A stretch of 64,000 nucleotides of DNA from Flavobacteriaceae bacterium (lineage in GTDB: Bacteria; Bacteroidota; Bacteroidia; Flavobacteriales; Flavobacteriaceae). How positions within the stretch are numbered: position 1 is the stretch's first letter; each line of letters opens with the position of its first letter. Positions 49,196 to 58,373 of the stretch are shown piece after piece. The stretch is taken from the NCBI GenBank assembly GCA_009827225.1, contig WUAI01000002.1, positions 91,443 through 155,442 of the forward strand. Reading direction: 5' to 3'. The position numbers and the translations under genes were made by a program. The notes below the pieces were generated by a model. The model did no database searches and was not told the DNA's origin. It saw only the letters and a program-made list of their open reading frames with translations.

Positions 49196-50950
49196 TCTAC
49201 TTTTCATTCTTTAGGTCTGGAGGAGCCTTTTCTCCAGGCAATTACCGATTTGGGCTTTGAAACGCCTTCAGAGGTGCAGCTCAAAACCATTCCAATACTT
49301 CTTGAAAAAGAAACAGATATTGTTTCCCTTGCCCAAACAGGTACAGGAAAAACGGCAGCCTTTGGTTTTCCCATGCTCCAAAAGATCAACTCCGATAGCC
49401 GAACCACACAAGGATTGATACTTTCGCCCACAAGAGAACTTTGTCTTCAGATCACTTCCGAAATAAAACAATACGGGAAGTATGTCCCAGGATTGAATGT
49501 AGTGGCCATCTATGGTGGAGCGAGCATTGGAGAACAGGCCTCTAAGATCAAAAAAGGGGCCCAGATCATTGTAGCTACTCCGGGTAGAATGAAAGATATG
49601 ATCGGTCGTAAAATGATCGATATTTCGAAAATCGAGTATTGCGTTTTGGATGAAGCAGACGAGATGCTGAATATGGGTTTTTACGAGGATATTACCGAAA
49701 TCCTTTCGCATTCACCACAGGACAAAAGCACCTGGCTTTTCAGTGCCACCATGCCCAAAGAAGTGGCAAAGATTGCTAAGGATTTCATGCATGCACCTGT
49801 CGAGATAACTGTTGGGTCCAGAAACGTAGGAGCCGCCAACGTATCTCATGAATATTATTTGGTGAATGCAAGAGATCGTTACCAGGCATTGAAACGGCTG
49901 GCGGATGCCAACCCTGATATATTTTCTGTGGTGTTTTGTCGAACCAAGCGTGATACCCAGAAAGTGGCGGAAATGCTCATAGAAGATGGGTATAATGCCG
50001 CTGCATTGCACGGGGATTTAAGTCAGAATCAGCGGGACCTGGTCATGAAATCTTTTCGAACGAGGCAAATACAGATGTTGGTAGCCACCGATGTGGCAGC
50101 CCGAGGAATTGATGTGGATGATATTACCCATGTGATAAATTATCAGCTTCCGGATGAGATTGAAACCTATACGCATCGCAGTGGTAGGACAGGACGGGCC
50201 GGTAAACATGGAGTATCGATGGTTATCGTTTCTAAAAGTGAACATCGTAAGATCAAGGCCATTGAGAAGATCATTCAGAAATCATTTGTGAAAAAAGATG
50301 TGCCGGATGGTATGCGGATTTGCGAGATACAATTGTTTCATCTTGCAAACAATATCAAAAATACCGATGTAAATCATGACATCGACAGTTATCTTCCGCA
50401 GATCCATGAAGTGCTGGCCGATTTCAGCAAAGAAGAGCTTATTAAAAAAGTGTTTTCGGTAGAGTTTACAAGGTTCTTTAACTACTATAAGAATGCCAAA
50501 AATCTTAATGTGGATGCCAGTTCGGTTTCTGAAAAAGCAAGTAAGAATAGCGTTCGATATTTTATCAATGTGGGGCGTAAAGACGGTCTCGAATGGATGG
50601 ATCTGAAAGACCTGGTACGTGAGCTCACTCAATTAGACAAGGACGAGGTATTCCACGTGGATACTATGGACAGTTTTTCGTTCTTCAATACGGATGCGAA
50701 GCATAGTGAAAAGGTGTTGGAAGCTTTTGACGGGATTCAGTTCAACAGTCGAAAGGTAATGGTAGAGATCTCCAAAGAAGGAAGAAGAAAAACAGGAGGC
50801 AAAGGTCGAAAAAGGGGTAAAGACAATTATAAAGGGAAACGCTCGGATAAAGGTCGAGATTCCGGTTATTCTAAGTTCAAAGGAAAGAGTCGCCGAAAAT
50901 CGGGTAAACCCAATGAAAAGGGTACCGGAGGACGTCGCAGGAGGAGATAA
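49193..50950 (+). CDS. DEAD-box ATP-dependent RNA helicase (DeaD/DbpA-like)
   Basis: A 585-residue RNA helicase. Seen: Q motif region FHSLGLEEPFLQAITDLGFETPSEVQ; motif I AQTGTGKTA; PTRELC; TPGR; motif II DEAD; motif III SAT; VFCRTKRDT; ATDVAARGIDVDDITHVINY; motif VI HRSGRTGRAG. Residues ~460-545 form a DbpA-type RNA-binding domain (RYFINVGRKDGLEWMDLKDLVREL...). The tail is Arg/Lys/Gly-rich (GRRKTGGKGRKRGKDNYKG... to GGRRRRR). Such enzymes remodel rRNA and mRNA, often in the cold. The unusual leader suggests control at translation, perhaps by its own activity. Confidence 0.93.
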   Translation: MSTFHSLGLEEPFLQAITDLGFETPSEVQLKTIPILLEKETDIVSLAQTGTGKTAAFGFPMLQKINSDSRTTQGLILSPTRELCLQITSEIKQYGKYVPGLNVVAIYGGASIGEQASKIKKGAQIIVATPGRMKDMIGRKMIDISKIEYCVLDEADEMLNMGFYEDITEILSHSPQDKSTWLFSATMPKEVAKIAKDFMHAPVEITVGSRNVGAANVSHEYYLVNARDRYQALKRLADANPDIFSVVFCRTKRDTQKVAEMLIEDGYNAAALHGDLSQNQRDLVMKSFRTRQIQMLVATDVAARGIDVDDITHVINYQLPDEIETYTHRSGRTGRAGKHGVSMVIVSKSEHRKIKAIEKIIQKSFVKKDVPDGMRICEIQLFHLANNIKNTDVNHDIDSYLPQIHEVLADFSKEELIKKVFSVEFTRFFNYYKNAKNLNVDASSVSEKASKNSVRYFINVGRKDGLEWMDLKDLVRELTQLDKDEVFHVDTMDSFSFFNTDAKHSEKVLEAFDGIQFNSRKVMVEISKEGRRKTGGKGRKRGKDNYKGKRSDKGRDSGYSKFKGKSRRKSGKPNEKGTGGRRRRR

Positions 50951-51030
50951 TTTTACTATTTTTCCCGCTTAACGAAACTTTGGCAAGAAATTAGCGTCTA
51001 ATTGTGTAATTTTAGCCTCAGGAATATGCT

Positions 51031-51807
51031 ATGAAGAAACTATTATTCTTTCTCTTTCTACTTTCTATTCCCTTGCAGTTTTTTGCACAGGAAGGCGAGC
51101 CCGTAAACGGTGTTGTGCTGAATGATGCCAACGATCTGCCGCTGGAAAATGTGAATATCGTCAATCTGAATCAGGTGATCGGAACTACCACAGATAAACA
51201 AGGTAAGTTCGAATTACGTGCGGCCGTGAATGATACCCTATATTTTTCATATCTCGGATTTAAATCCATCCGTGTTCGTGTTACCAATGACTGGATGAAG
51301 TTTGGGGAAGTGAAGATTAAGATGACCGAATTAGGAATTGCACTGGAAGAGGTGGTCGTGCGCCCCGTAGAATTAACGGGCTACGTAGAAGTGGATGCCA
51401 AACTTATCCCGATCTATGATAATTATCGTTATCGAATCGCCGGTTTAGGCAGCGGTTATGAAGGTGGTAAAAGCCAACCAGGAGCCGTAAGTAAAGTGCT
51501 GAGTTCCATTTTCAATCCCGCCGATTTCCTTTATAATATCTTCGGAAAACGACCGAAACAGATGAAAAAGTTGCGGAAAATGAAGGAGGATGACGAGATC
51601 AGGAACCTGTTGCAGAGTAAATTCGATCGTGAAACGCTCATGGCAGTATTGCAATTAGAGCGTGTGGATATCGATGAGATCCTTAATAACTGTAGTTATT
51701 CCGCCGACTTTATTCGAACGGCTAACGATCTTCAGATTCTGGACGCCATTAGTGAGTGCTACGAAGAATATCGGGTTCTCAACCGACAGAAAAAGGGCAA
51801 GGGCTAA
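51031..51807 (+). CDS. Secreted protein with carboxypeptidase-D regulatory-like domain
   Basis: 258 residues, signal peptide MKKLLFFLFLLSIPLQFFAQ. Residues ~25-115 form the CarboxypepD_reg-like beta sandwich common at the start of SusC-like proteins: GEPVNGVVLNDANDLPLENVNIVNLNQVIGTTTDKQGKFELRAAVNDTLYFSYLGFKSIRVRV. The rest is basic and helical (FNPADFLYNIFGKRPKQMKKLRKMKEDDEIRNLLQSKFDRETLMAVLQLERVDIDEIL) with no known domain. Not a receptor, as there is no plug or barrel. DUF6122 follows after 3 bases. Confidence 0.82.
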   Translation: MKKLLFFLFLLSIPLQFFAQEGEPVNGVVLNDANDLPLENVNIVNLNQVIGTTTDKQGKFELRAAVNDTLYFSYLGFKSIRVRVTNDWMKFGEVKIKMTELGIALEEVVVRPVELTGYVEVDAKLIPIYDNYRYRIAGLGSGYEGGKSQPGAVSKVLSSIFNPADFLYNIFGKRPKQMKKLRKMKEDDEIRNLLQSKFDRETLMAVLQLERVDIDEILNNCSYSADFIRTANDLQILDAISECYEEYRVLNRQKKGKG

Positions 51808-51810
51808 GCC

Positions 51811-52128
51811 ATGCTTCAGTTTGTAGTTCATTATTCCCTACATCTCATATTACCTGGAATCATCGCGTATGTTTTCTTTCGCAGTCAATGGAAGAAGGCG
51901 TATCTCATAATGCTGGCTACTATGCTAGTGGATCTGGATCACCTGCTCGCTTCACCAATCTTTGATCCTAACCGGTGCAGTATCAACTATCATCCCTTGC
52001 ATACCCATGTGGCCATTGTGCTGTATGTTTTATTGTTATTTCTGAAAAAGTTCCGATTTATTAGCATCGGATTAATACTTCATATGTTCACCGATTCGTT
52101 GGACTGTTATTGGATGTCTTCTTCGTGA
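51811..52128 (+). CDS. DUF6122 family membrane protein
   Basis: A 105-residue inner-membrane protein with three or four helices (FVVHYSLHLILPGIIAYVFF, KAYLIMLATMLVDLDHLLA, HVAIVLYVLLLFLKKF, FISIGLILHMFTDSLDCYW). Conserved charged residues within the membrane-proximal motifs HYSLH, DLDHL, HPLHTH and HMFTDSLDC could bind a metal (inference from clustered His/Asp). Function unknown. Probably co-transcribed with the preceding gene. Confidence 0.82.
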   Translation: MLQFVVHYSLHLILPGIIAYVFFRSQWKKAYLIMLATMLVDLDHLLASPIFDPNRCSINYHPLHTHVAIVLYVLLLFLKKFRFISIGLILHMFTDSLDCYWMSSS

Positions 52129-52147
52129 ATTTGATTTAAATAATCTT

Positions 52148-52155
52148 TATTTTTG
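52148..52155 (+). promoter_or_regulatory. -7 promoter box of the aldehyde dehydrogenase gene
   Basis: TATTTTTG matches TAnnTTTG. It covers an in-frame TTG at 52153, so translation should start at a later codon. Confidence 0.4.
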
Positions 52156-52170
52156 AGGAAAACAATCGCC

Positions 52171-53532
52171 TTGCAAGATATATTCCATAATCAGAAAGCC
52201 TACTTCGATACAAACGAAACCAAGGATATTTCCTTCCGCAGGACTCAATTAAAAAGGCTTAAAAGTTGTTTGAAGGAGAACGAAGACTTTTTGTGTGATG
52301 CTATTTATAAGGATTTCAAAAAATCTAAGTTCGATACGATTGCGACGGAACTTGCTTTGATCTATCATGAGATCGATGTTGCCGTAAGGCAATTAGGTAA
52401 TTGGTCCAGAAGAAAATCGGTTCCCACTAACCTTGTAAATTTCCCTGCCAGAAGTTATATCATTCCTGAACCTCTTGGAAGTGTATTGATCATCGGTGCC
52501 TGGAATTATCCTTATTTACTCACTATTTGTCCGATGGTTGCCGCGATGGCTGCAGGATGTACGATGATCGTGAAACCAAGTGAAATGCCAATTCGGACGA
52601 GCAACGCTCTTAAAAAGGTGTTTTCTGAAACCTTCGACGAGAAATATATCGCTGTGGTTGAGGGTGGTATCCCCGAGACTACCGAATTACTTCAATTGAA
52701 ATTTGATAAGATTTTCTTTACTGGCAGTACCCATGTGGGTAAGATTGTCTACAAAGCCGCCGCTGAAAACCTGGTGCCCGTTACTCTTGAATTGGGAGGT
52801 AAAAGCCCTGCCTTTGTTACTTCCAACGCCCATCTAAAAATGACCGCCAAGCGTTTGGTCTGGTCCAAATTTTTGAATGCGGGTCAAACCTGTATTAGCC
52901 CTGATTACTTAATGGTGGATGAAAGTATCCATGAAAAATTTCTAATGCTTTTAAAGGCTGAGGTGGAAAAAGAGAATTTTGCGGTCGAAAATGATAATTA
53001 CCCACAGATTATCAATGAACGCAATTTTGATCGATTAGTTGCTATGATCCCCAGGGAAAAGGTAGTTGCGGGTGGTGAATGGGATAAAGAAAAACGTTGG
53101 ATCGCACCAACGATCTTGCGTGACGTGAGTTTCAGCGATAAGGTAATGGAGGAAGAGATTTTCGGACCGATAATGCCGGTGATCACTTATAATAATCTCG
53201 ACACGGCCATTTCAGAAGTGAAAAAACTCTCGAAACCGCTATCGGCTTATATTTTCACCCGATCCAGAAAACAAAAATCGAAAGTATTGAATGAGCTTTC
53301 CTTTGGTGGAGGTGGAGTAAATGAGGCAGTGATGCATATATCCAATTCCAATCTGCCATTCGGAGGGGTTGGAGCGAGTGGTATCGGAAGTTATCATGGG
53401 GAAGATGGCTTCAAAACCTTCTCACATTTTAAAGCAATCGTGGACAAACCCAATTGGTTGGAACTTCCGTTGAAGTATTTTCCGCACTCCTCTACAAAAC
53501 TATGGTGGATCAGAAAAATATTTAAATTTTAA
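52171..53532 (+). CDS. NAD(P)-dependent aldehyde dehydrogenase (fatty-aldehyde type)
   Basis: A ~453-residue class 3 aldehyde dehydrogenase oxidising aldehydes to acids. Seen: PEPLGSVLIIGAWNYPYLLTICPMVAAMAAGCTMIVKPSEM; FTGSTHVGKIV; active-site Glu in VTLELGGKSPAFV; catalytic Cys in FLNAGQTCISPDY; EEEIFGPIMPVI; and a C-terminal hydrophobic basic tail (PLKYFPHSSTKLWWIRKIFKF) that may contact membranes. The frame is open from a TTG at 52153, but that codon lies in the -7 box; TTG at 52171 (then QDIFHNQKAYFDTN) fits the family N terminus. No ATG is available. Confidence 0.88.
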   Translation: MQDIFHNQKAYFDTNETKDISFRRTQLKRLKSCLKENEDFLCDAIYKDFKKSKFDTIATELALIYHEIDVAVRQLGNWSRRKSVPTNLVNFPARSYIIPEPLGSVLIIGAWNYPYLLTICPMVAAMAAGCTMIVKPSEMPIRTSNALKKVFSETFDEKYIAVVEGGIPETTELLQLKFDKIFFTGSTHVGKIVYKAAAENLVPVTLELGGKSPAFVTSNAHLKMTAKRLVWSKFLNAGQTCISPDYLMVDESIHEKFLMLLKAEVEKENFAVENDNYPQIINERNFDRLVAMIPREKVVAGGEWDKEKRWIAPTILRDVSFSDKVMEEEIFGPIMPVITYNNLDTAISEVKKLSKPLSAYIFTRSRKQKSKVLNELSFGGGGVNEAVMHISNSNLPFGGVGASGIGSYHGEDGFKTFSHFKAIVDKPNWLELPLKYFPHSSTKLWWIRKIFKF

Positions 53533-53547
53533 AAAAAACCACATCCT

Positions 53548-53575
53548 TGTCCCTATGAACCAAATCGGTTTCGTC
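53548..53575 (+). promoter_or_regulatory. Candidate ECF42-type promoter
   Basis: TGTCCC (53548-53553), an 18-base spacer, then CGTC (53572-53575), about 35 bases before the DGPF-protein ATG. ECF42 sigma factors studied in actinobacteria use TGTCGA-type -35 and CG(A/T)C -10 elements in front of their DGPF gene, so this is a plausible autoregulated site; the -35 match is 4 of 6. Confidence 0.4.
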
Positions 53576-53609
53576 TATAGGATGAATGTTTAACTTAAAA
53601 CCAATAATT

Positions 53610-53957
53610 ATGAAAGATTTTATGATGATTTTTATAGGGGCCGATTACGCAGCATTAGATCTCTCACCTGAGGAACTACAAAACCGAATGGGCAAATGGT
53701 TTGCCTGGGGAGAGAAAATGGAGAAAGCGGGAATCCTGAGAGGGGGTAATGCTTTGGAACCCCAGGTTCGGCGAATCGTGGGAGAAAACAGAACCGTCAC
53801 GGATATGACTTCGGCCGAATTAAAGGAGATTGTAGGAGGATATTATCTGATACAGGCAACAAACTTCGATGAAGTCGAAAAAGTAGCACAGGACTTCCCG
53901 GATTACGATTTAGGCGGAACCGTTGAAATCCGCGAGGTGATGGTATTCGATAACTAA
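53610..53957 (+). CDS. YciI-like DGPF-domain protein
   Basis: 115 residues from the ATG at 53610 (MKDFMMIFIGADY); an ATG eight codons earlier gives an atypical N terminus. A dimeric ferredoxin-like YCII fold is seen in LSPEELQNRMGKWFAWGEKMEKAGILRGGNALEPQVRRI, GGYYLIQATNFDEVEKVAQDFPDYDLGGTVEIREVM. DGPF proteins are the conserved genomic partners and targets of ECF42 sigma factors. Its stop shares one base with the sigma-gene ATG (TAATG). Confidence 0.88.
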   Translation: MKDFMMIFIGADYAALDLSPEELQNRMGKWFAWGEKMEKAGILRGGNALEPQVRRIVGENRTVTDMTSAELKEIVGGYYLIQATNFDEVEKVAQDFPDYDLGGTVEIREVMVFDN

Positions 53958-55198
53958 TGGACAACAAACTCATAGACCATCTTTTCAGGCACCATTATGG
54001 AAAGATGGTTTCTGTTTTAACCAGGATCTTCGGGCTTTCGAACCTGGAAATTATCGAGGATGCCGTTCAGGATACTTTTATTAAGGCTACCACTTCGTGG
54101 AAACAAAATATTCCCGAGCATCCCGAAGCCTGGCTTACAACGGCTGCCAAGAACCGTGTTCTGGACATTTTCAGAAAATTAAAAGCCGAAAAAAGAAGGG
54201 TCCCTCAATTTGTTTCGGGGATGGATGCCATTGCGATCAACGATCTGTTTTTGGATACTGAGATCGAGGATAGTCAGTTGCGCATGATCTTCACCGCCTG
54301 TCATCCTTTATTATCGCCAACCGATCGAATTGCGTCTGCCTTGAAGAGTGTTTCCGGTTTCAGCAGTAAAGAAATTTCTTCCTCATTGCTCACCAAGGAG
54401 GATACCATAAACAAGCGACTGGTAAGAGCCCGCAAAACGATCAGGGATAAGGAAATCCCCTTTAGCATTCCTACAGGCAATGCACTGGTTGAGCGATTGA
54501 ATAGCGTGCATGAGGTACTCTATCTGATTTTCAATGAAGGATTCCACTCAAATAATACTGAGTTTTTAATTCGAAAAGAATTGTGCGCTGAGGCTATGAG
54601 GCTCATTCAAATGGTTTTAAATAATAAGATCACTCGCTCTCCCGACGGATATGCGCTATTTGCGCTTATGTGTTTTCACGCGGCGCGTCTGGATTCAAAG
54701 CTTACAGAGGACGGAGATATCATCGATTTGAAGCACCAGGATCGCTCACAATGGCATTTTCCTTTGATACGATTGGGAAATGATGTGATGATAAAGGCAG
54801 TTGAGAATGATGAGTATTCGGCCTACCATTATGAGGCTGCTATTGCTGCTGAACATCTTCGCGCGCGAAAGTTCGAGTCTACCGATTGGGTGAAGATCTT
54901 GATGTGGTTGGAAAAACTTTATGAGATCAGTCCTTCACCATTTACGAGTTTAAATATTGCAGTGGTGCTTCTGCAAATGGGCTCTTTGGAAAAAGCTTAT
55001 GACCGCCTGTTGACTATAGAACCTGCACATCTCGAACAACGTTCGTATCTTTATTATGGATTTTTGTCCGAGTATTATTTATTGAAAGAAGAAAAAGACA
55101 AAGCGATCTCCAGCATTTCACTGGCGCTCACCACGGTGGCTAATGAAGCCGAAAAGCGTTATTTGTTGAATAAGAAGAAATATATCCAAACACAATAA
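53957..55198 (+). CDS. ECF42-like sigma factor with C-terminal TPR-type extension
   Basis: 413 residues, twice the usual ECF length. Region 2: FGLSNLEIIEDAVQDTFIKATTSWKQNIPEHPEAWLTTAAKNRVLDIFRKLKAE. Region 4: LSPTDRIASALKSVSGFSSKEISSSLLTKEDTINKRLVRARKTIR. From about residue 180 an extension follows (DUF6596-type start RLNSVHEVLYLIFNEGFHSNN, then helical repeats such as HYEAAIAAEHLRA and SPFTSLNIAVVLLQMGSLEKAYDRLLTI). In ECF42 proteins this extension replaces an anti-sigma factor. The immediately upstream DGPF gene supports the assignment. Confidence 0.9.
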   Translation: MDNKLIDHLFRHHYGKMVSVLTRIFGLSNLEIIEDAVQDTFIKATTSWKQNIPEHPEAWLTTAAKNRVLDIFRKLKAEKRRVPQFVSGMDAIAINDLFLDTEIEDSQLRMIFTACHPLLSPTDRIASALKSVSGFSSKEISSSLLTKEDTINKRLVRARKTIRDKEIPFSIPTGNALVERLNSVHEVLYLIFNEGFHSNNTEFLIRKELCAEAMRLIQMVLNNKITRSPDGYALFALMCFHAARLDSKLTEDGDIIDLKHQDRSQWHFPLIRLGNDVMIKAVENDEYSAYHYEAAIAAEHLRARKFESTDWVKILMWLEKLYEISPSPFTSLNIAVVLLQMGSLEKAYDRLLTIEPAHLEQRSYLYYGFLSEYYLLKEEKDKAISSISLALTTVANEAEKRYLLNKKKYIQTQ

Positions 55199-55199
55199 T

Positions 55200-55565
55200 A
55201 TGGCATACGATGAATTTTTAGCCGATCGAATTCGCAGGATATTTCAGCAGAAAAAATCGGATTTCTATGAGAAGAAGATGTTCGGAGGTCTTTGTTTCAT
55301 GGTGGAAGATAAAATGTGCTGCGGTATTATGTACAACAAGAAGCAAGAAACCGACCTGTTCATGGGACGTATCGGGGAAGAAGCGATGGAAGATGCTATG
55401 AAGAAACCAGGTTCTCATCCCATGGCTTTTACCGGCAGGCCCATGAAAGGTTTCATTTTCGTATCGCCCGAAGGATATGATGCCGAAAAGGACCTTGAAC
55501 AATGGGTTCAGTTGTGCCTGGATTTCAATCCCTTCGCCAAAGCTAGCAAGAAGCGAAAGAAATAA
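55200..55565 (+). CDS. TfoX N-terminal domain protein
   Basis: 121 residues with the TfoX_N fold: DEFLADRIRRIFQQKKSDFYEKKMFGGLCFMVEDKMCCGIMYNKKQETDLFMGRIGEEAMEDAM...HPMAFTGRPMKGFIFVSPEGYDAEKDLEQWVQLCLDF, then a short lysine tail. Only the N-terminal domain of TfoX/Sxy is present. In competence regulators this domain accompanies a TfoX_C domain; stand-alone versions are common and of unknown role. It starts one base after the ECF42-like stop, so it is probably part of the sigma operon. Confidence 0.85.
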   Translation: MAYDEFLADRIRRIFQQKKSDFYEKKMFGGLCFMVEDKMCCGIMYNKKQETDLFMGRIGEEAMEDAMKKPGSHPMAFTGRPMKGFIFVSPEGYDAEKDLEQWVQLCLDFNPFAKASKKRKK

Positions 55566-55630
55566 GCGGTAACAAAAGGTCTCGAATTTTTAGTATCTTC
55601 AACCCCAATAATACCCAATTCTAGCATGCT

Positions 55631-57286
55631 ATGAAACAATTATACACCCTGCTGTTGTTGCTATGTACTTCAGTGTTTTATTCTCAAAGTTATTTTCTTC
55701 CAAAATCCGTTGACACCGAGATCCAGAATCGTGGTTCACTTACTCCTATTGTGGCGACTATCGGTTACCAGGGATATGACGAGTCTCAGGAGTATTTCGG
55801 TGAAGGGGAATATGAGATTTTCATTGATAATATAGATGGGATTCTGGACAAGCCTATCATAGTACTGGATGGATTTGATCCCGGCGATAGCCGAGACATC
55901 ACAGGATTGTACAATAGTTTGAGTTTTGATGGAGACAATATGGCGGATATCCTCCGGGCAGAAGGATTTGATATCGTTATTCTGAATGCCCCAACCTATA
56001 CAACCGATGGGAAGTTCATCGATGGGGGGTCTGATTATATACAAAGAAATGCTTTGGTACTTGTTGAATTGATCAATTTTCTGAATGCCGAAAAAGTAGG
56101 AGACGAGGAACTCGTGGTCTTAGGTCCGAGTATGGGAGGTCTTATCGCACGCTATGGCTTGTCTTATATGGAGCAAAACAGCATCGATCATGAGACCCGA
56201 TTGTATATTTCTTTTGACTCACCACATCGAGGAGCGAATATTCCGATTAGTCTTCAGTATTTGATCAATTATTTTGCCCAGGAGGTGGGTGATGCTACTG
56301 CCCTTGCTATTGTTGAGGATGTGCTTAATTCACCTGCGGCCAAAGAAATGCTGACTGATCATTATCTGTCACATTTGCTTGCGGGATCGACTTATGAACA
56401 GGATCCTGCCTTATTATTGCCCTCGGGTGCCCCGGATTTCAGGGATGCCTTCCAAAATGAATTGGATGCTTTAGGTTTTCCTTCCGAAGTAAGAAACGTA
56501 ACCATGATCAACGGGGCGGGAGATGGAACAGGAACCGGTTCCCCGAACGACGTCATCGTTAATACTAACTTAACGATTGATGCCCTCACAAGTGCGGATG
56601 TAGCTTTACGATTTACTCCTGAAGCATCCCAGGTCAATTTAGTGACTGATCTAACGGTTTATTTTATCGGTTTGCCGGTAGCCACATTTTCTGCGAGTTC
56701 AGAATCTCCTTCGGTCACAGATGGTGTGGATAGCTCTCCGGGAGGTACTGCGGATATATCAGATTCTTTGGGAGATGGAGGCGGAAACCCTATACTCGAA
56801 GAATTCATCGAAGCTTTGGAACAGGATGTGTATTCCTTTATTCCGACTACGAGTGCCCTGGCGATCAACACCGACAATTGGTATGAAGTGCCTAATCTGA
56901 ATGATTCTCCCTTTGTGAATTTTTACATTCCTTCCGAAAATGAGGATCATGTAACGGTTACTGCCGCCAGTGCTCAATTTGCCTTGGATGAGATCAGACA
57001 GGGAGCTTTATCGATTGGCAATGTTGATTTGAGTACAGGATTCAAGGTTGTTCCAAATCCTGCAGGAGAAATACTTCGTATATCAACTTCTCAAATTTTG
57101 GAATTAACTGAAGTTGAAGTATCTGTTTTTGGTATTAATGGCCAGTTACTTTACAATAATCTAGAGACCATAAGTTCTGGTACCCTTGAAGTAAAACACA
57201 ATCTGCTGCCAGGTATATATATTGTAAGCCTTCAGGGAAACGATTTCAATACTCAAGTTAAAGCCATCATAGCTAACAAGGAATAA
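55631..57286 (+). CDS. Secreted PGAP1-like alpha/beta hydrolase with T9SS sorting domain
   Basis: 551 residues. Signal peptide MKQLYTLLLLLCTSVFYSQ; hydrolase core with GILDKPIIVLDGFDPGDSRDITGLYN; the nucleophile elbow LVVLGPSMGGLIARYGLSYME (G-P-S-M-G-G); and YISFDSPHRGANIPISLQYLINYF, the pattern of PGAP1-like lipases and esterases. A beta-rich linker of about 150 residues follows and a type A T9SS domain (VVPNPAGEILRISTSQ... to TQVKAIIANK). Inferred to be an extracellular or surface esterase or lipase. Paired with the next T9SS gene (13-base gap). Confidence 0.85.
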   Translation: MKQLYTLLLLLCTSVFYSQSYFLPKSVDTEIQNRGSLTPIVATIGYQGYDESQEYFGEGEYEIFIDNIDGILDKPIIVLDGFDPGDSRDITGLYNSLSFDGDNMADILRAEGFDIVILNAPTYTTDGKFIDGGSDYIQRNALVLVELINFLNAEKVGDEELVVLGPSMGGLIARYGLSYMEQNSIDHETRLYISFDSPHRGANIPISLQYLINYFAQEVGDATALAIVEDVLNSPAAKEMLTDHYLSHLLAGSTYEQDPALLLPSGAPDFRDAFQNELDALGFPSEVRNVTMINGAGDGTGTGSPNDVIVNTNLTIDALTSADVALRFTPEASQVNLVTDLTVYFIGLPVATFSASSESPSVTDGVDSSPGGTADISDSLGDGGGNPILEEFIEALEQDVYSFIPTTSALAINTDNWYEVPNLNDSPFVNFYIPSENEDHVTVTAASAQFALDEIRQGALSIGNVDLSTGFKVVPNPAGEILRISTSQILELTEVEVSVFGINGQLLYNNLETISSGTLEVKHNLLPGIYIVSLQGNDFNTQVKAIIANKE

Positions 57287-57299
57287 AGGAGAGAATTAA

Positions 57300-58340
57300 A
57301 TGTCTATCAAAACAGGTTTCAACACCCTCAAAGGGGTAATTATCGTAATTATATTATCCTTAAGCGTTCAGAAAACTACTTCCCAGGTTGTAGATGTTCT
57401 GGTAGATTTAGAAGTTCCACCTGAACAACTCTTGTTTCATGAGGGCTTTTTGTATGTAGGGAGTCAAATATCGATATACAGGCTTGATTTGAGCAGTAGC
57501 GACCCAGTCCTTGAGGAGTTTTATTTCACTGACGCCAAGGGAATGTTAATCTATGACAATAACCTGATTTATGCCAAAGGTCCGTTCCCAACTATCCAAA
57601 AAATTGATTTAAACGATCCTACCAGTTCCACTGAAGTCTTTAATGCAAGTGGAACTCCCTATAGTATTGCGGTAAGGAACGATTCGTTGTATTATTCACG
57701 TTTAAATGCCGGGTCGATTCGCAAAAGGTCTATAATAAATCCGGGGAATGTCGGTATAACCGTTGCGGCGGCCACAAACCCTCTGGCAATTACCTTGGAT
57801 GGAGATTATATTTACTTCAGTGATCAACAAAATATCTACAGGAAAAGATTAATTGTAGGATCACCTAATGAGGTTGTTTACAACAATCCATCTCTGCAAA
57901 TTACCGTGGTAGATGATTATCTATACTTTACTGATCCCGATGCAAATTCTATTTCAAGAATTGATAAAATGAGCACTAATGGCACTCCCGAAGTTTTAGC
58001 CGATAACCTTGAAGACCCATATGGACTCGCATTTGTAGGCTCTACATTATATTTTTCCCAAAACGACGGAAGGAAAATATCTAAAATAAGTGGTGTGCTA
58101 GGGGCCGATGATGAAGACCTACCCATAGACATATCGATAAGCCCTAATCCGTCTTCCAAGGACTTGTTCATTGAATCTAAAGGACACATTGACTCAGTGC
58201 AAATCTTCACCCTCAATGCGGAATTAGTCATAGATTCTTACGGTCCGACGATTGATGTATCAAAATTATCCTCGGGATTATATTTTGTAAAAGTGACAGC
58301 CGGTGAAAAGGTGTCGGTCCACAAGTTTATCAAAAATTAA
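57300..58340 (+). CDS. Secreted beta-propeller protein with T9SS sorting domain
   Basis: 346 residues. N-terminal hydrophobic segment GVIIVIILSLSVQKTTSQ acts as the signal peptide. A six-bladed propeller-like region of repeated YxxD/DxIYF-type strands (LLFHEGFLYVGSQISIYRLDL, MLIYDNNLIYAKGPFPTIQKIDL, IAVRNDSLYYSRLNAGSIRKRS, ITLDGDYIYFSDQQNIYRK, ITVVDDYLYFTDPDANSISRID, LAFVGSTLYFSQNDGRKISKI) resembles NHL/DUF5050 propellers. A type A T9SS domain ends VSVHKFIKN. No enzyme motif. Probably co-transcribed with the hydrolase gene. Confidence 0.84.
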   Translation: MSIKTGFNTLKGVIIVIILSLSVQKTTSQVVDVLVDLEVPPEQLLFHEGFLYVGSQISIYRLDLSSSDPVLEEFYFTDAKGMLIYDNNLIYAKGPFPTIQKIDLNDPTSSTEVFNASGTPYSIAVRNDSLYYSRLNAGSIRKRSIINPGNVGITVAAATNPLAITLDGDYIYFSDQQNIYRKRLIVGSPNEVVYNNPSLQITVVDDYLYFTDPDANSISRIDKMSTNGTPEVLADNLEDPYGLAFVGSTLYFSQNDGRKISKISGVLGADDEDLPIDISISPNPSSKDLFIESKGHIDSVQIFTLNAELVIDSYGPTIDVSKLSSGLYFVKVTAGEKVSVHKFIKN

Positions 58341-58373
58341 AACAGTAGATTTTCGTATTGAAGATTTGCTAAA

